Below are positions 43,548-52,358 of a DNA stretch of 64,000 nt, piece by piece (within the stretch, counting starts at the first letter, position 1; each line of letters begins with the position of its first letter). Source of the DNA: Streptomyces venezuelae ATCC 10712 (GTDB lineage: Bacteria; Actinomycetota; Actinomycetes; Streptomycetales; Streptomycetaceae). The stretch spans positions 5,026,001-5,090,000 of the forward strand of contig NZ_CP029197.1 of the NCBI RefSeq assembly GCF_008639165.1, in the 5' to 3' direction. The notes beneath the pieces were generated by a model. It was not told where the DNA came from and did no database searches. It worked only from the letters and a program-made list of their open reading frames with translations. The position numbers and the translations under genes were made by a program.

Positions 43548-44045
43548 ATGTTCCGCAGCTTCAGGAGGATCGGCGCGCTGGGCGTGAGCGCGGTCGCGGC
43601 GGGGGCGTTCTGCGCCGTCGCCGCCGTGCCGGCGTCCGCCGCCGACGGGTTCGAGTTCACCGTGTACGCCAAGGAGGTGCCCGGCGACCAGAGCGGCGAG
43701 GCGACCGGGCCGCCACCCGAGCTCGGGGACTCGTTCGCCTTCGCCGACGACCTGTTCAGGACCAAGGGCGGCGACCGGATCGGCCGGGACGGGGTGGCCT
43801 GCACCGTCGTCCGCGCGGGCAACCCCAGCGACGTCCTGTGCGTGGGCACCTTCGTGTTCGACGGGGGACCCGGCGGGCAGGTCACGGGCCAGACCATGCT
43901 GACGGTCGATCCGGGACAGGACGAGGTGTCCGCGTTCGACATCGCCGTCAACGGCGGGACCGGCGACTTCAAGGACGCGCGCGGCACCATCCGTTCGACC
44001 CCGGACGGCGACTACTCGCGACTGGAGTTCCACATCGGCAAGTGA
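43548..44045 (+). CDS. Secreted allene oxide cyclase/dirigent-like barrel protein
   Basis: 165 residues. Signal peptide to about ASAADG, then a small beta-barrel pattern: GDSFAFADDLFR, GGDRIGRDGVACTVVRAG, VLCVGTFVFDGGPGGQ, and INVNGGTGDFKDARGTI-like end (VNGGTGDFKDARG). These match the allene oxide cyclase/dirigent-like proteins found in Streptomyces, whose role is unknown. GGAGGCAGG precedes ATG 43548. Confidence 0.7.
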   Translation: MFRSFRRIGALGVSAVAAGAFCAVAAVPASAADGFEFTVYAKEVPGDQSGEATGPPPELGDSFAFADDLFRTKGGDRIGRDGVACTVVRAGNPSDVLCVGTFVFDGGPGGQVTGQTMLTVDPGQDEVSAFDIAVNGGTGDFKDARGTIRSTPDGDYSRLEFHIGK

Positions 44046-44073
44046 CCCGCCGGGGCCGATCGGAGGCCGGGGT

Positions 44074-44715
44074 TCAGGAGAGCTTGCCGCCGTAGTCCGG
44101 GAGCTTGAAGGTGCGTTCGGCGTGGCCGCCGACCAGGTCGGTGGTGTTGTTGCCGATGTTCGCGATGATCGTGTAGCCCTTGGCCTCGATCTTCGCGCGC
44201 TGCTCGGTCTTGTACGCGCTGACCTCGGCGAACAGGTCGGGCAGCGAGCGGACGTAGAGCCCGTCGACCGGGTAGCCGGCCTGCTTCAGGTTCCAGTCGG
44301 TGAGGGCGTGGATGATCCCCGGGCGGGCGGTGACGAAGAAGACGTCCACGCCCCGGGCGTGGGCGTCGCGGACCAGTGAGCGCACGTCGGCGATGGCCGG
44401 GGTCGGCAGCTCCCAGAAGGGGTGGAAGTCCGTCTCGAGGGAGCTGTTGTCGATGTCGAGGACGATGGCCTGCTTCTCGCGGTCCGCGTTCTCGGAGCGC
44501 TCCTCGATGTACGGACGGGCCTGGTCGACCACGGCCGCCACGTCACGCAGCCAGGTCCGGTAGTCGACGTCCTTGAAGGCGGCGGTCGACGTGCTGTGGC
44601 TGTCCGGGTCGGCGGCGGACGCGGTGGGCGCGGGGCCCACCACGAGGAACGCGGTGAGGGCGAGCGCGGCGGTGGTGCCGGCGGCGGCGCGGCGGCGCAG
44701 GGGCGTGGGGGGCAT
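44074..44715 (-). CDS. Secreted HAD-family acid phosphatase
   Basis: 213 residues. Signal peptide to about ASAADP. HAD motif I is VLDIDNSS (nucleophile Asp, second Asp), motif II VFFVTARPG, and the C-terminal IGNNTTDLVGG gives motif IV. This is the class IIIB acid phosphatase type that removes phosphate from nucleotides or other monoesters outside the cell. ATG 44715 has AAGGAG upstream. An inverted repeat sits in its promoter. Confidence 0.87.
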   Translation of the reverse strand: MPPTPLRRRAAAGTTAALALTAFLVVGPAPTASAADPDSHSTSTAAFKDVDYRTWLRDVAAVVDQARPYIEERSENADREKQAIVLDIDNSSLETDFHPFWELPTPAIADVRSLVRDAHARGVDVFFVTARPGIIHALTDWNLKQAGYPVDGLYVRSLPDLFAEVSAYKTEQRAKIEAKGYTIIANIGNNTTDLVGGHAERTFKLPDYGGKLS

Positions 44716-44765
44716 GGGGGGCTCCTTGGTCGACCAGCTCAGGACTTTGGCATGCTCGCGCCCAA

Positions 44766-44777
44766 TACTGGACAGTA
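44766..44777. promoter_or_regulatory. Inverted repeat in the phosphatase promoter
   Basis: TACTG-GA-CAGTA, a perfect 5-bp-arm inverted repeat 50 bp before the phosphatase start. Confidence 0.4.
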
Positions 44778-44789
44778 GGCAACGAGTTG

Positions 44790-44805
44790 GCTACCGGTCG
44801 GTAGC
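44790..44805. promoter_or_regulatory. TetR-like operator palindrome
   Basis: GCTACCGGTCGGTAGC: two 7-bp arms separated by GT. This is the size and type of site bound by TetR-family regulators. No TetR gene is nearby. Confidence 0.5.
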
Positions 44806-44828
44806 GAGTTTCTGAGCGGAAATCGACA

Positions 44829-44860
44829 GCGCCCCCCGGTCCGGAAGGACCGAGGGGCGC
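44829..44860 (-). terminator. Terminator of class I fumarase
   Basis: GC hairpin with GGTCC/GGACC inner stem and GGAA tetraloop, downstream of the fumarase stop. Confidence 0.6.
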
Positions 44861-44878
44861 GCGCCGGGCGTCAGTTGA

Positions 44879-46549
44879 TCAGCCGAGGCCGGGGCCCCGC
44901 ACCGGGATGTGGGTGAACGTCGGCTCCGGGGCCGGGTTCTGGAAGAAGTCGTTGCCCTTGTCGTCCACCACGATGAACGCCGGGAAGTCCTCGACCTCGA
45001 TCTTCCAGACCGCCTCCATGCCGAGCTCCTCGTACTCGACGACCTCGACCTTCTTGATGCAGTCCTGCGCGAGACGCGCGGCCGGGCCGCCGATCGAACC
45101 CAGGTAGAAGCCGCCGTGGCTGCCACAGGCGTCGGTGACCTGCTTGCTCCGGTTGCCCTTGGCCAGCATGACCTTCGAGCCGCCCGCCGCCTGGAACTGC
45201 TCCACGTACGAGTCCATCCGGCCGGCCGTGGTCGGACCGAAGGAACCGGAGGCGTACCCCTCGGGGGTCTTCGCCGGGCCCGCGTAGTAGACCGGGTGGT
45301 CCTTCAGGTACTGCGGCATCTCCTCGCCCGCGTCCAGGCGCTCCTTGATCTTGGCGTGCGCGATGTCGCGCGCCACGACCAGCGGCCCGTTCAGCGAAAG
45401 ACGGGTCTTGACCGGGTACTTGGTCAGCTCGGCGAGGATGTCGTCCATCGGCTGGTTCAGGTCGATCTTCACGACGTCCGAGGACTCGTCGAGGTGGGAG
45501 TCCTCCGTCTCCGGCAGGAAGCGCGCCGGGTCCGTCTCCAGCTGCTCGAGGAAGACGCCCTCGGCGGTGATCTTCGCGACGGCCTGGCGGTCGGCCGAGC
45601 AGGAGACGGCGATGGCGACGGGCAGCGAGGCGCCGTGGCGCGGCAGCCGGACCACGCGGACGTCGTGGCAGAAGTACTTGCCGCCGAACTGGGCGCCGAT
45701 GCCGATCTTCTGCGTCAGCTCGAAGACCTTCTCCTCCAGCTCCTTGTCCCGGAAGCCGTGGCCGGTGGCGGCGTCGCCCTCGGTCGGCAGCTCGTCCAGG
45801 TAGTGCGCGGAGGCGTACTTGGCGGTCTTGAGCGCGAACTCGGCGGAGGTGCCGCCGACGACGATCGCCAGGTGGTACGGCGGGCAGGCCGCCGTGCCGA
45901 GCGAACGGATCTTCTCCTCCAGGAACTTCATCATGGAGGCCTCGTTCAGGACCGCCTTGGTCTCCTGGTAGAGGAAGGACTTGTTGGCGGAGCCGCCGCC
46001 CTTGGCCATGAAGAGGAACTTGTACGCGCCGCCGTCGGTCGCGTACAGCTCGATCTGCGCGGGCAGGTTCGAGCCGGTGTTCTTCTCCTCCCACATGGTC
46101 ACCGGGGCCATCTGCGAGTACCGCAGGTTCAGCTTGGTGTACGCGTCGTAGACGCCCTTGGACAGGGCCTCCTCGTCGCGGCCGGAGGTCAGCACGTTCT
46201 GGCCGCGCTTGCCCATGACGATCGCGGTGCCCGTGTCCTGGCACATGGGCAGGACGCCGGCGGCGGCGATGTTCGCGTTCTTGAGGAGGTCGAGCGCGAC
46301 GAACTTGTCGTTCGACGAGGCCTCGGGGTCGTCGATGATCCGGCGCAGCTGGGCCAGGTGGGCCGGCCGCAGGAAGTGCTGGATGTCGTGGATCGCCTCG
46401 GCGGCCAGCGTGCGCAGCGCCTCCGGCTCGACCTTGAGGAACGTACGGCCGTCGGCCTCGAAGGTGGAGACACCTTCGGAGGTCACCAGGCGGTAGGGCG
46501 TGGTGTCCTCTCCCAGGGGGAGCAGATCGGAGTACGCAAACTCTGGCAT
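44879..46549 (-). CDS. Class I (Fe-S) fumarate hydratase
   Basis: 556 residues, single-chain fumarase A/B form. N-terminal domain has LPMCQDTGTAIVMGKRGQ (first cluster Cys), GTAACPPYHLAIVVGGTSAE (second), and AIAVSCSADRQAV (third), ligating a 4Fe-4S cluster; the C-terminal beta domain has GPTTAGRMDSYVEQF and KGNRSKQV. Start ATG 46549 is preferred since GAGGA lies 9 nt upstream; ATG 46558 abuts it. It makes malate from fumarate and is oxygen sensitive, unlike FumC. Confidence 0.94.
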   Translation of the reverse strand: MPEFAYSDLLPLGEDTTPYRLVTSEGVSTFEADGRTFLKVEPEALRTLAAEAIHDIQHFLRPAHLAQLRRIIDDPEASSNDKFVALDLLKNANIAAAGVLPMCQDTGTAIVMGKRGQNVLTSGRDEEALSKGVYDAYTKLNLRYSQMAPVTMWEEKNTGSNLPAQIELYATDGGAYKFLFMAKGGGSANKSFLYQETKAVLNEASMMKFLEEKIRSLGTAACPPYHLAIVVGGTSAEFALKTAKYASAHYLDELPTEGDAATGHGFRDKELEEKVFELTQKIGIGAQFGGKYFCHDVRVVRLPRHGASLPVAIAVSCSADRQAVAKITAEGVFLEQLETDPARFLPETEDSHLDESSDVVKIDLNQPMDDILAELTKYPVKTRLSLNGPLVVARDIAHAKIKERLDAGEEMPQYLKDHPVYYAGPAKTPEGYASGSFGPTTAGRMDSYVEQFQAAGGSKVMLAKGNRSKQVTDACGSHGGFYLGSIGGPAARLAQDCIKKVEVVEYEELGMEAVWKIEVEDFPAFIVVDDKGNDFFQNPAPEPTFTHIPVRGPGLG

Positions 46550-46741
46550 GGGGGCCATTCCTCACTCGGCAAGACGTCGCACCGCCTCCGTTGGCAGTGC
46601 GCCCTCCAGCGTAGAACGCGGCCAGGGGCACGGTCCTGTGAGGTAAGGCTCACTTGGTCGTCCGGAACGTGACGCGACTTCGTCCACAGGGCACGGCCTG
46701 CCCCCTGGTCGCGATCTATCGCGTTTCGCTAGGCTGGCTCC

Positions 46742-47461
46742 GTGGACCTCGAAAAGAAGCCCGAACCCGAAAAGCAGCCGCAGCCGCAGCGGCAGGCCGC
46801 GCCCGCCGAGACGGCTCCCGCGCAGCCCGTCTTCGCCGACCCGCAGGGCGCGTTGCGCGCTTCGGACGCGGACCGGGACCGGATCGCGGACATCCTCAGG
46901 GACGCCCTGGCCGAGGGCCGGCTCGACGCGGAGGAGCACTCGGACCGCATCGACGCGGTGTACCGGGCGAAGACCGTCGGGGAACTGGAGCCGATCGTCC
47001 GCGACCTGCCGGGGGCCCGCCCCCGCCAGGAGCCCGCCCCGGACTACGCGTACGGCCCGGAGGGCGTCGACGGTCCGCCGGACAACCTCGTCGCGATCTT
47101 CTCCAGCACCACCCGTAAGGGACGCTGGCGGGTGAGCCGCCGGACGAACGCGTTCGCTCTTTTCGGGAACATCGAGATCGACCTGACCGAGGCGATCTTC
47201 GCCCAGCGGCTGACCACGATCAACGCCACGTCGATCTTCGGGAACGTGGAGGTGCGCGTCCCCGAGAACATCAGCCTGCGCGGCAGCGGCAGCGGGGTCT
47301 TCGGCAACTTCGAGGTCGTGACCCTGGAGGGCGTCGACCCGCAGGCCCCGGTCGTCGTCATCAACGGCTACTCGGTCTTCGGGAACGTCGAGGCCCGGCC
47401 CAAGCGCGGCAAGTGGATCACCGACCTCCAGGACAAGCTGCGCAAGCACCTCGGTCACTGA
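46742..47461 (+). CDS. DUF1707 and cell-wall-active (LiaF-like) domain protein
   Basis: 239 residues. A charged N-terminus rich in Glu/Pro/Gln, a DUF1707 domain (about 38-90, LRASDADRDRIADILRDALAE and GRLDAEEHSDRIDAVYRAKT), and a C-terminal beta-helix like LiaF/DUF2154 (about 115-239, ALFGNIEIDLTEAIF, SIFGNVEVRVPENI, VFGNFEV, SVFGNVEAR repeats). No membrane helix. GTG 46742 follows TAGGCT by 7 nt, so leaderless. It is probably in envelope stress sensing. Confidence 0.83.
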   Translation: MDLEKKPEPEKQPQPQRQAAPAETAPAQPVFADPQGALRASDADRDRIADILRDALAEGRLDAEEHSDRIDAVYRAKTVGELEPIVRDLPGARPRQEPAPDYAYGPEGVDGPPDNLVAIFSSTTRKGRWRVSRRTNAFALFGNIEIDLTEAIFAQRLTTINATSIFGNVEVRVPENISLRGSGSGVFGNFEVVTLEGVDPQAPVVVINGYSVFGNVEARPKRGKWITDLQDKLRKHLGH

Positions 47462-47656
47462 CGCGACGGCCCGGGCGGCGGGGGCGCCGGGGGCGGCGAG
47501 GGGCGCCCGGGGCGGTGACGGTGTCGCCGGTGACCGGAATTCGTCCTCGGGTATCCGCAGAGCGGAACGGCGCCGTACGCAGTGCATAGGCGCGCGCACA
47601 GCGGGTAGGGCTGCTGCATCGCCGCTCGCTCGCGAAGCCGTCGTCAGGAGTAGACC

Positions 47657-48028
47657 GTGCTGCAACCGCCGCATCAGCCCCTCCAGGTCGCCGCCGTCCC
47701 CCCTCAGCGCGCCCCTGCCCGGGAGGACGAGGCCGGTCCTTGGCACGCGGAGGCGGTGTGCCGCCGGGACGAGGCCGGACTCTTCTTCGCCCCCTCGAAG
47801 GAGCCGACCGCCGCGCGGCTCGCACGTGAGGCGGCCGCCAAGCGGGTCTGCGCGGGGTGTCCCGTGATGGTCGAGTGCCGGGAGCACGCGCTGCTCCAGC
47901 CCGAGCCGTACGGGGTGTGGGGCGGTCTCACGGCGGCCGAGCGCCGGGTCGCGCTCGCCCGGCGCCGCCGGCGCGAGGTGGAGATGAGGAAGGCGGCCGC
48001 GACCGACCGGATCGCCCAGGCGGGCTGA
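47657..48028 (+). CDS. WhiB-family iron-sulphur transcription factor
   Basis: 123 residues. Four Cys in C-N29-CxxC-N5-C order (AVCRRDEAG, RVCAGCPVMVEC) bind a 4Fe-4S cluster; GVWGG turn and a basic C-terminal stretch (RRRRREVEMRK) follow. WhiB-like proteins act with the principal sigma factor. GTG 47657 has AGGAG 8 nt upstream. Position between DUF1707 and glpX suggests the gene called wblI in S. coelicolor, but that link is from memory. Confidence 0.93.
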   Translation: MLQPPHQPLQVAAVPPQRAPAREDEAGPWHAEAVCRRDEAGLFFAPSKEPTAARLAREAAAKRVCAGCPVMVECREHALLQPEPYGVWGGLTAAERRVALARRRRREVEMRKAAATDRIAQAG

Positions 48029-48075
48029 CGGGAGCAGCCGGCGGGCCCGAGTGCAGACGGGCCGGCCGGGGACGG

Positions 48076-48099
48076 CCGTACGTCCCTGGTGACGTACGG
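48076..48099. repeat. 8-bp inverted repeat after whiB-like gene
   Basis: CCGTACGT (48076-48083) and ACGTACGG (48092-48099) around an 8-nt loop. Confidence 0.5.
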
Positions 48100-48124
48100 G
48101 AGGCGCCGTCGTCCCGTACGGGAA

Positions 48125-48159
48125 GGGGCGCCCCCACCGCACATGGGGGCGCCCCTCTT
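48125..48159. terminator. Terminator between whiB-like gene and glpX
   Basis: 11-bp perfect stem (48125-48135 with 48145-48155), 9-nt loop, then TCTT; lies between convergent stops. Confidence 0.8.
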
Positions 48160-48192
48160 CGTGCCGTCCGGCGGACGGCCCCTCGCTGTGGA

Positions 48193-49227
48193 CTACTTCG
48201 CGCGATCGAAGTCGATCTTGCTGTACGCGCGCAGCTTCGAGAGCCGGTGCGTGGAGTCGATCTGGCGGATCGTGCCGGACTTCGAGCGCATGACCAGCGA
48301 CTGCGTGGTCGCCGTCTCGGCGCGGTAGCGCACTCCGCGCAGGATCTCGCCGTCGGTGATGCCGGTGGCGACGAAGAAGACGTTGTCGCCGGAGACCAGG
48401 TCGTTCGTGGAGAGCACCCGGTCCAGGTCGTGGCCCGCGTCGATGGCCTTCTGGCGCTCGGCGTCGTCCTTCGGCCACAGCTTGCCCTGGATCACGCCGC
48501 CGAGGCACTTGATGGCGCAGGCGGAGATGATGCCCTCGGGGGTGCCGCCGATGCCCATGAGCATGTCGACGCCGGTGCCCTCGCGGACGGCCATGATCGA
48601 ACCGGCGACGTCGCCGTCCGAGATGAACTTGATCCGGGCGCCGGTCTCGCGGATCTCCTTGACGATGCCCTCGTGGCGGGGGCGGTCCAGGATGACGACC
48701 GTGATGTCCTCGGGAGAGGAGTTCTTCGCCTTGGCGACGCGGCGGATGTTGACCGAGACGGGGGCGTTGATGTCGACGAAGTCGGCGGCCTCGGGTCCGG
48801 TGACCAGCTTGTCCATGTAGAAGACCGCGGAGGGGTCGAACATGGTGCCGCGGTCGGCGGCGGCGAGGACGGCGATCGCGTTGGGCATGCCCTTGGCGTT
48901 GAGCGTGGTGCCGTCGATCGGGTCGACGGCGATGTCGACCTCGGCGCCGGTGCCGTCGCCGACCCGCTCGCCGTTGAAGAGCATGGGGGCTTCGTCCTTC
49001 TCGCCCTCGCCGATGACGACGACGCCGTTCATCGAGACGGTGGAGATCAGGGTCCGCATGGCGTTGACCGCCGCCCCGTCCGCGCCGATCTTGTCGCCGC
49101 GGCCGACCCAGCGGCCGGCTGCCATGGCGGCGGCCTCGGTGACGCGGACCAGCTCAAGGGCGAGGTTGCGGTCGGGGGCCTCGGGAGAAACGACAAGCTC
49201 GGGCGGAAGATGGTGGTGCTCGGTCAT
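48193..49227 (-). CDS. glpX: Class II fructose-1,6-bisphosphatase
   Basis: 344 residues. Metal and substrate motifs: VVVIGEGEKDEAPML, VDIAVDPIDGTTL, ISDGDVAGSI and GGTPEGIISACA. It dephosphorylates fructose 1,6-bisphosphate in gluconeogenesis; actinobacteria rely on this GlpX type. ATG 49227 has AAAGGTG upstream. Divergent from the DUF4245 gene. Confidence 0.95.
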   Translation of the reverse strand: MTEHHHLPPELVVSPEAPDRNLALELVRVTEAAAMAAGRWVGRGDKIGADGAAVNAMRTLISTVSMNGVVVIGEGEKDEAPMLFNGERVGDGTGAEVDIAVDPIDGTTLNAKGMPNAIAVLAAADRGTMFDPSAVFYMDKLVTGPEAADFVDINAPVSVNIRRVAKAKNSSPEDITVVILDRPRHEGIVKEIRETGARIKFISDGDVAGSIMAVREGTGVDMLMGIGGTPEGIISACAIKCLGGVIQGKLWPKDDAERQKAIDAGHDLDRVLSTNDLVSGDNVFFVATGITDGEILRGVRYRAETATTQSLVMRSKSGTIRQIDSTHRLSKLRAYSKIDFDRAK

Positions 49228-49344
49228 CGGAACGCACCTTTCTGTACGGCGACGGCCGGATAAAAGAGGGTGCTGTGACTCTATCGGTACGTCGACAAAA
49301 TGAGCAGAGGGGCCCACGTATGAGCACGAGACCGTGATGCGACC

Positions 49345-49878
49345 ATGGGGGGCGTGGCAGGTATGCGAGGCAGGCAGACGGTACGCGGGATGATCCAGTC
49401 CCTCGGGGTGATCTTGGTCGCCGCGGGAGTGATGTATCTCTTCATCCCCCACGACGAGAGCGCCGACCCGGTCAAGGCGAAGGACTACCGGGTCGAGCTC
49501 CTGACGGCCCAGCGGGCGGCGCCGTATCCGGTGCTGGCCCCCGAGGGCCTCGGCGAGGGATGGAAGGCGACGGTGGTTTCGTACAAGCGCGAGAACGCCA
49601 ACGCCTGGCAGCTCGGCTTCCTCTCCCCGGACACCCAGTACGTGGCGATCCACCAGTCGACGGCGGTGCCGGGCACCTTCGTGCCGGACGTCACCCAGCG
49701 GGCCAAGAACACCGGGAAGACCCAGACGGTGGCCGGTCAGGTCTGGCAGCGCTGGGAGGGGCCGAAGTACGACGCGCTCGTCCGGGTCGACGGCGGCGCC
49801 ACGACGGTCGTGACCGGCACGGCCTCGTTCGAGCGGCTCGCCGAGATGGCGGCCTCGCTCCAGTCGAAGAAGGTCTGA
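49345..49878 (+). CDS. DUF4245 membrane-anchored protein
   Basis: 177 residues. A short basic start, a helix (about 16-34, SLGVILVAAGVMYLFIP), and an outer DUF4245 domain (YRVELLTAQRAAPYPVLAPEG, GWKATVVSYK, GFLSPDTQYVAIHQS). The family is actinobacterial with unknown role. Start could be ATG 49345, GTG 49354 or ATG 49363; none has a strong ribosome site. A repeat set and terminator follow. Confidence 0.8.
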   Translation: MGGVAGMRGRQTVRGMIQSLGVILVAAGVMYLFIPHDESADPVKAKDYRVELLTAQRAAPYPVLAPEGLGEGWKATVVSYKRENANAWQLGFLSPDTQYVAIHQSTAVPGTFVPDVTQRAKNTGKTQTVAGQVWQRWEGPKYDALVRVDGGATTVVTGTASFERLAEMAASLQSKKV

Positions 49879-49889
49879 GGCGCGGGAAA

Positions 49890-49946
49890 ACCGAGCCGTA
49901 GGAAATCTGAGCCGTAGGACTGGCCGTAGGAAATCCGGCCGTAGGG
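49890..49946. repeat. Four short direct repeats with GCCGTAGG core
   Basis: Four copies of a 12-16 bp unit (core GCCGTAGG, usually preceded by AAATC plus two or three bases) directly after the DUF4245 stop. Confidence 0.7.
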
Positions 49947-49954
49947 ATACGTGA

Positions 49955-49990
49955 GAAGGCCCCGCACTCGTGGAGTGCGGGGCCTTCCTC
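49955..49990. terminator. Strong terminator between DUF4245 and reductase genes
   Basis: Perfect 15-bp stem (49955-49969 with 49973-49987), loop GTG, then CTC; between convergent genes. Confidence 0.85.
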
Positions 49991-50006
49991 GTGCTCGCCG
50001 TCAGGC

Positions 50007-50597
50007 TCAGACGGTGGTGACGACCTCGTCGTAGGCCAGGCGCGGGGAGCGCGGGAACCAGGCGTCCTCGCCCGGCTTGCCGATGTTGACGACCATCAGC
50101 GGGGTGTGGTCGGCGTCCAGGAACTCCTTCTGGACACCGGCGAAGTCCAGGCCGGTCATCGGGCCGGCGGCCAGGCCGGCGGCGCGGACGCCCACGATGA
50201 AGTACGCGGCCTGGAGGGCGGCGTTCAGGACGGCGGACTGCTCACGGACCGGGCGCTCGGCGAAGAACATGTCCTTGGCCTGCGGGAAGTGCGGGAGCAG
50301 GGCCGGGAGCTCCTCGTGGAACTCGTTGTCGGCGGAGAGGATCGCCACGAGCGGGGCGGTGGCGGTCTTGGCCTGGTTGCCCTCGGCCATGTGCTTGACC
50401 AGGCGCTCGCGGGCCTCGGGGGAGCGGACCAGGGTGATGCGCAGCGGGGTCTGGTTGAAGGCGGTCGGGCCGTACTTCACCAGGTCGTAGATCGCCTGGA
50501 CCTGCTCGTCGGTCACCGGCTCGTCGGTGAACGTGTTGGCGGTGCGGGCCTCGCGGAAAAGGAGATCCTGAGCGGCGGCGTCAAGGGCGAGAGACAT
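50007..50597 (-). CDS. Malonic semialdehyde reductase (RutE/nitroreductase family)
   Basis: 196 residues of the FMN nitroreductase fold. Marks: FTDEPVTDEQVQAIYDLVKYG, PTAFNQTPLRITLVRS, GLAAGPMTGLDFAGVQKEF and MVVNIGKPGEDAWF, which match the RutE/HadB subgroup. RutE reduces malonic semialdehyde in pyrimidine breakdown; no other rut genes are near, so the substrate here is uncertain. Start ATG 50597. Confidence 0.87.
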   Translation of the reverse strand: MSLALDAAAQDLLFREARTANTFTDEPVTDEQVQAIYDLVKYGPTAFNQTPLRITLVRSPEARERLVKHMAEGNQAKTATAPLVAILSADNEFHEELPALLPHFPQAKDMFFAERPVREQSAVLNAALQAAYFIVGVRAAGLAAGPMTGLDFAGVQKEFLDADHTPLMVVNIGKPGEDAWFPRSPRLAYDEVVTTV

Positions 50598-50742
50598 GCT
50601 GCGTACCTTCCGGACTGCAAAGGGGGTTCGCTCGTACGAAGTTCAAGCGATGTCTCGACAGTACGCCGATGATTGGTGAAAGTTCAACTAATCCATCCGG
50701 ATAGTGATCCGCTTCACTCCGGAGTCTACGCCCCGGCGCGGC

Positions 50743-51033
50743 CTACTGGTCCCCGCCCTCCTCCCGCGCCTCCGCCGCGCGCTCCGCCGCCAGCGAGGCG
50801 TCGAGCCGGGCGCGGGCCCCCTCAAGCCGGCGCCGGCACACCTTCGCCAGCTCCTCGCCACGCTCCCAGAGCGCGAGGGACTCCTCCAGGGACGTCCCGC
50901 CCGCCTCCAGCCGCCGGACGACCTCGATCAGCTCGTCCCGCGCCTGCTCGTACCCCAGCGCCAGCTCCTCCGAGCTCGATCCCGAGCCCGATACCGCCGC
51001 CGCCGTTCCCGCCGTGTCCGATCCCGCTGCCAT
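50743..51033 (-). CDS. xseB: Exodeoxyribonuclease VII small subunit
   Basis: 96 residues. The core LGYEQARDELIEVVRRLEAG, SLEESLALWERGEELAKVC, LEGARARLDA is the XseB signature; an N-terminal Ser/Gly stretch is extra. It forms with XseA the nuclease that digests single-stranded DNA. ATG 51033 is chosen over GTG 51045 because GGAG lies 6 nt upstream. It follows xseA by 53 bp. Confidence 0.92.
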   Translation of the reverse strand: MAAGSDTAGTAAAVSGSGSSSEELALGYEQARDELIEVVRRLEAGGTSLEESLALWERGEELAKVCRRRLEGARARLDASLAAERAAEAREEGGDQ

Positions 51034-51086
51034 GTGCCGCTCCACCCTCCGTGTCCGGTTCTCTCTCGCGTCTTCCGTCGTCGTGA

Positions 51087-52304
51087 TCAGGCCTGGTCGG
51101 GCACCCGCCGCACCGCGAACTCGCCCTCCGCGACCCTGGCCCGCAGATCCTCGCCCTCCGCGACCTCCCCGGGGGAGCGGACCACCGAGCCGTCCGCCCG
51201 CTGGAGCACCGCGTACCCCCGCTCCATCGTCGCCGCGGGCGACAGCGCCCGGACCCGCGCCCGGGTGTGCGACAGCTCGGAGTCCGCCCGGTCGAGCAGA
51301 TGGCCGAGGACCCGCCGGCTCCGGGCCAGCAGCGCGACGAGCTCGTCCTCACGGACCTCGACCATGCGCTGCGGGTGCTCCATGACGGGCCGCGCGAGCG
51401 CGTGCGCGAGACCGCGCTCCTCCCGGTCGAGCAGCCCCCGCACGGTCCGCAGGGCACGGTCCCGCAGCCCGCGCACCCGGTCCAGCTCCTCCCCGACGTC
51501 CGGCACCACCTTCTTGGCCGCGTCCGTCGGCGTCGAGGCGCGCAGATCGGCCACCAGGTCGAGCAGCGGAGAGTCGGGTTCGTGCCCGATGGCCGAGACC
51601 ACCGGCGTACGGCAGTCGGCGACCGCCCGGACGAGCTGCTCGTCCGAGAACGGCAGCAGGTCCTCGACGCTGCCGCCGCCCCGGGCGACGATGATCACGT
51701 CGACCTCCTCGTGCGCGTCGAGCTCCTTGACCGCCTGGACGACCTGGGGCACCGCCTTCACACCCTGCACCGCCACGTTCCGCACCTCGAAGGCGACGGC
51801 GGGCCAGCGCCGGCGAGCGTTCTCCAGGACGTCCCGCTCCGCCGCCGAGGCACGGCCGCAGACGAGCCCGATCCGGTGCGGCAGGAACGGCAACGGCTTC
51901 TTCCGGTCGAGCGCGAACAGCCCCTCCGACGCCAGGCTCCGCTTCAGCTGCTCGAGGCGGGCGAGCAGCTCGCCGATCCCGACGGGCTTGATCTCGACCG
52001 CCCGCAGCGACAGCTGCCCCCGCGGCGCGTACCACTCGGGCTTCGCGCGCACGACGACCCGGGCGCCCTCGGACACCACGTCGGCGACGGCGTCGAAGAC
52101 CTGGCGGTAACAGGTGACGCCGATGGAGATGTCGTACGAGGGATCGCGCAAGGTCAGGAACACGACCCCGGCGCCCGGCCGCCGGGACAGCTGCGTGATC
52201 TGCCCCTCGACCCAGATCGCCCCGAGCCGGTCGATCCACCCCCCGATCAACCGGGAGACCTCACCGACGGGAAGCGGCGCTTCGGCGGACGTAGTCAGAG
52301 CCAT
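51087..52304 (-). CDS. xseA: Exodeoxyribonuclease VII large subunit
   Basis: 405 residues. N-terminal OB fold (about 10-110, WIDRLGAIWVEGQITQLSRR), catalytic core (about 130-330, IGLVCGRASAAERDVLENA, VIIVARGGGSVEDLLPFSDE, VVSAIGHEPDSPLLDLVADLRASTPT-type motif), and helical C-terminus. It is the catalytic subunit of ExoVII in repair. Start ATG 52304. Upstream of xseB on the same strand. Confidence 0.95.
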   Translation of the reverse strand: MALTTSAEAPLPVGEVSRLIGGWIDRLGAIWVEGQITQLSRRPGAGVVFLTLRDPSYDISIGVTCYRQVFDAVADVVSEGARVVVRAKPEWYAPRGQLSLRAVEIKPVGIGELLARLEQLKRSLASEGLFALDRKKPLPFLPHRIGLVCGRASAAERDVLENARRRWPAVAFEVRNVAVQGVKAVPQVVQAVKELDAHEEVDVIIVARGGGSVEDLLPFSDEQLVRAVADCRTPVVSAIGHEPDSPLLDLVADLRASTPTDAAKKVVPDVGEELDRVRGLRDRALRTVRGLLDREERGLAHALARPVMEHPQRMVEVREDELVALLARSRRVLGHLLDRADSELSHTRARVRALSPAATMERGYAVLQRADGSVVRSPGEVAEGEDLRARVAEGEFAVRRVPDQA

Positions 52305-52358
52305 GGACCGAGCGTAACGGCGCGGTACGACAACGTCAGGGGCACGCGCGCGATGCGC

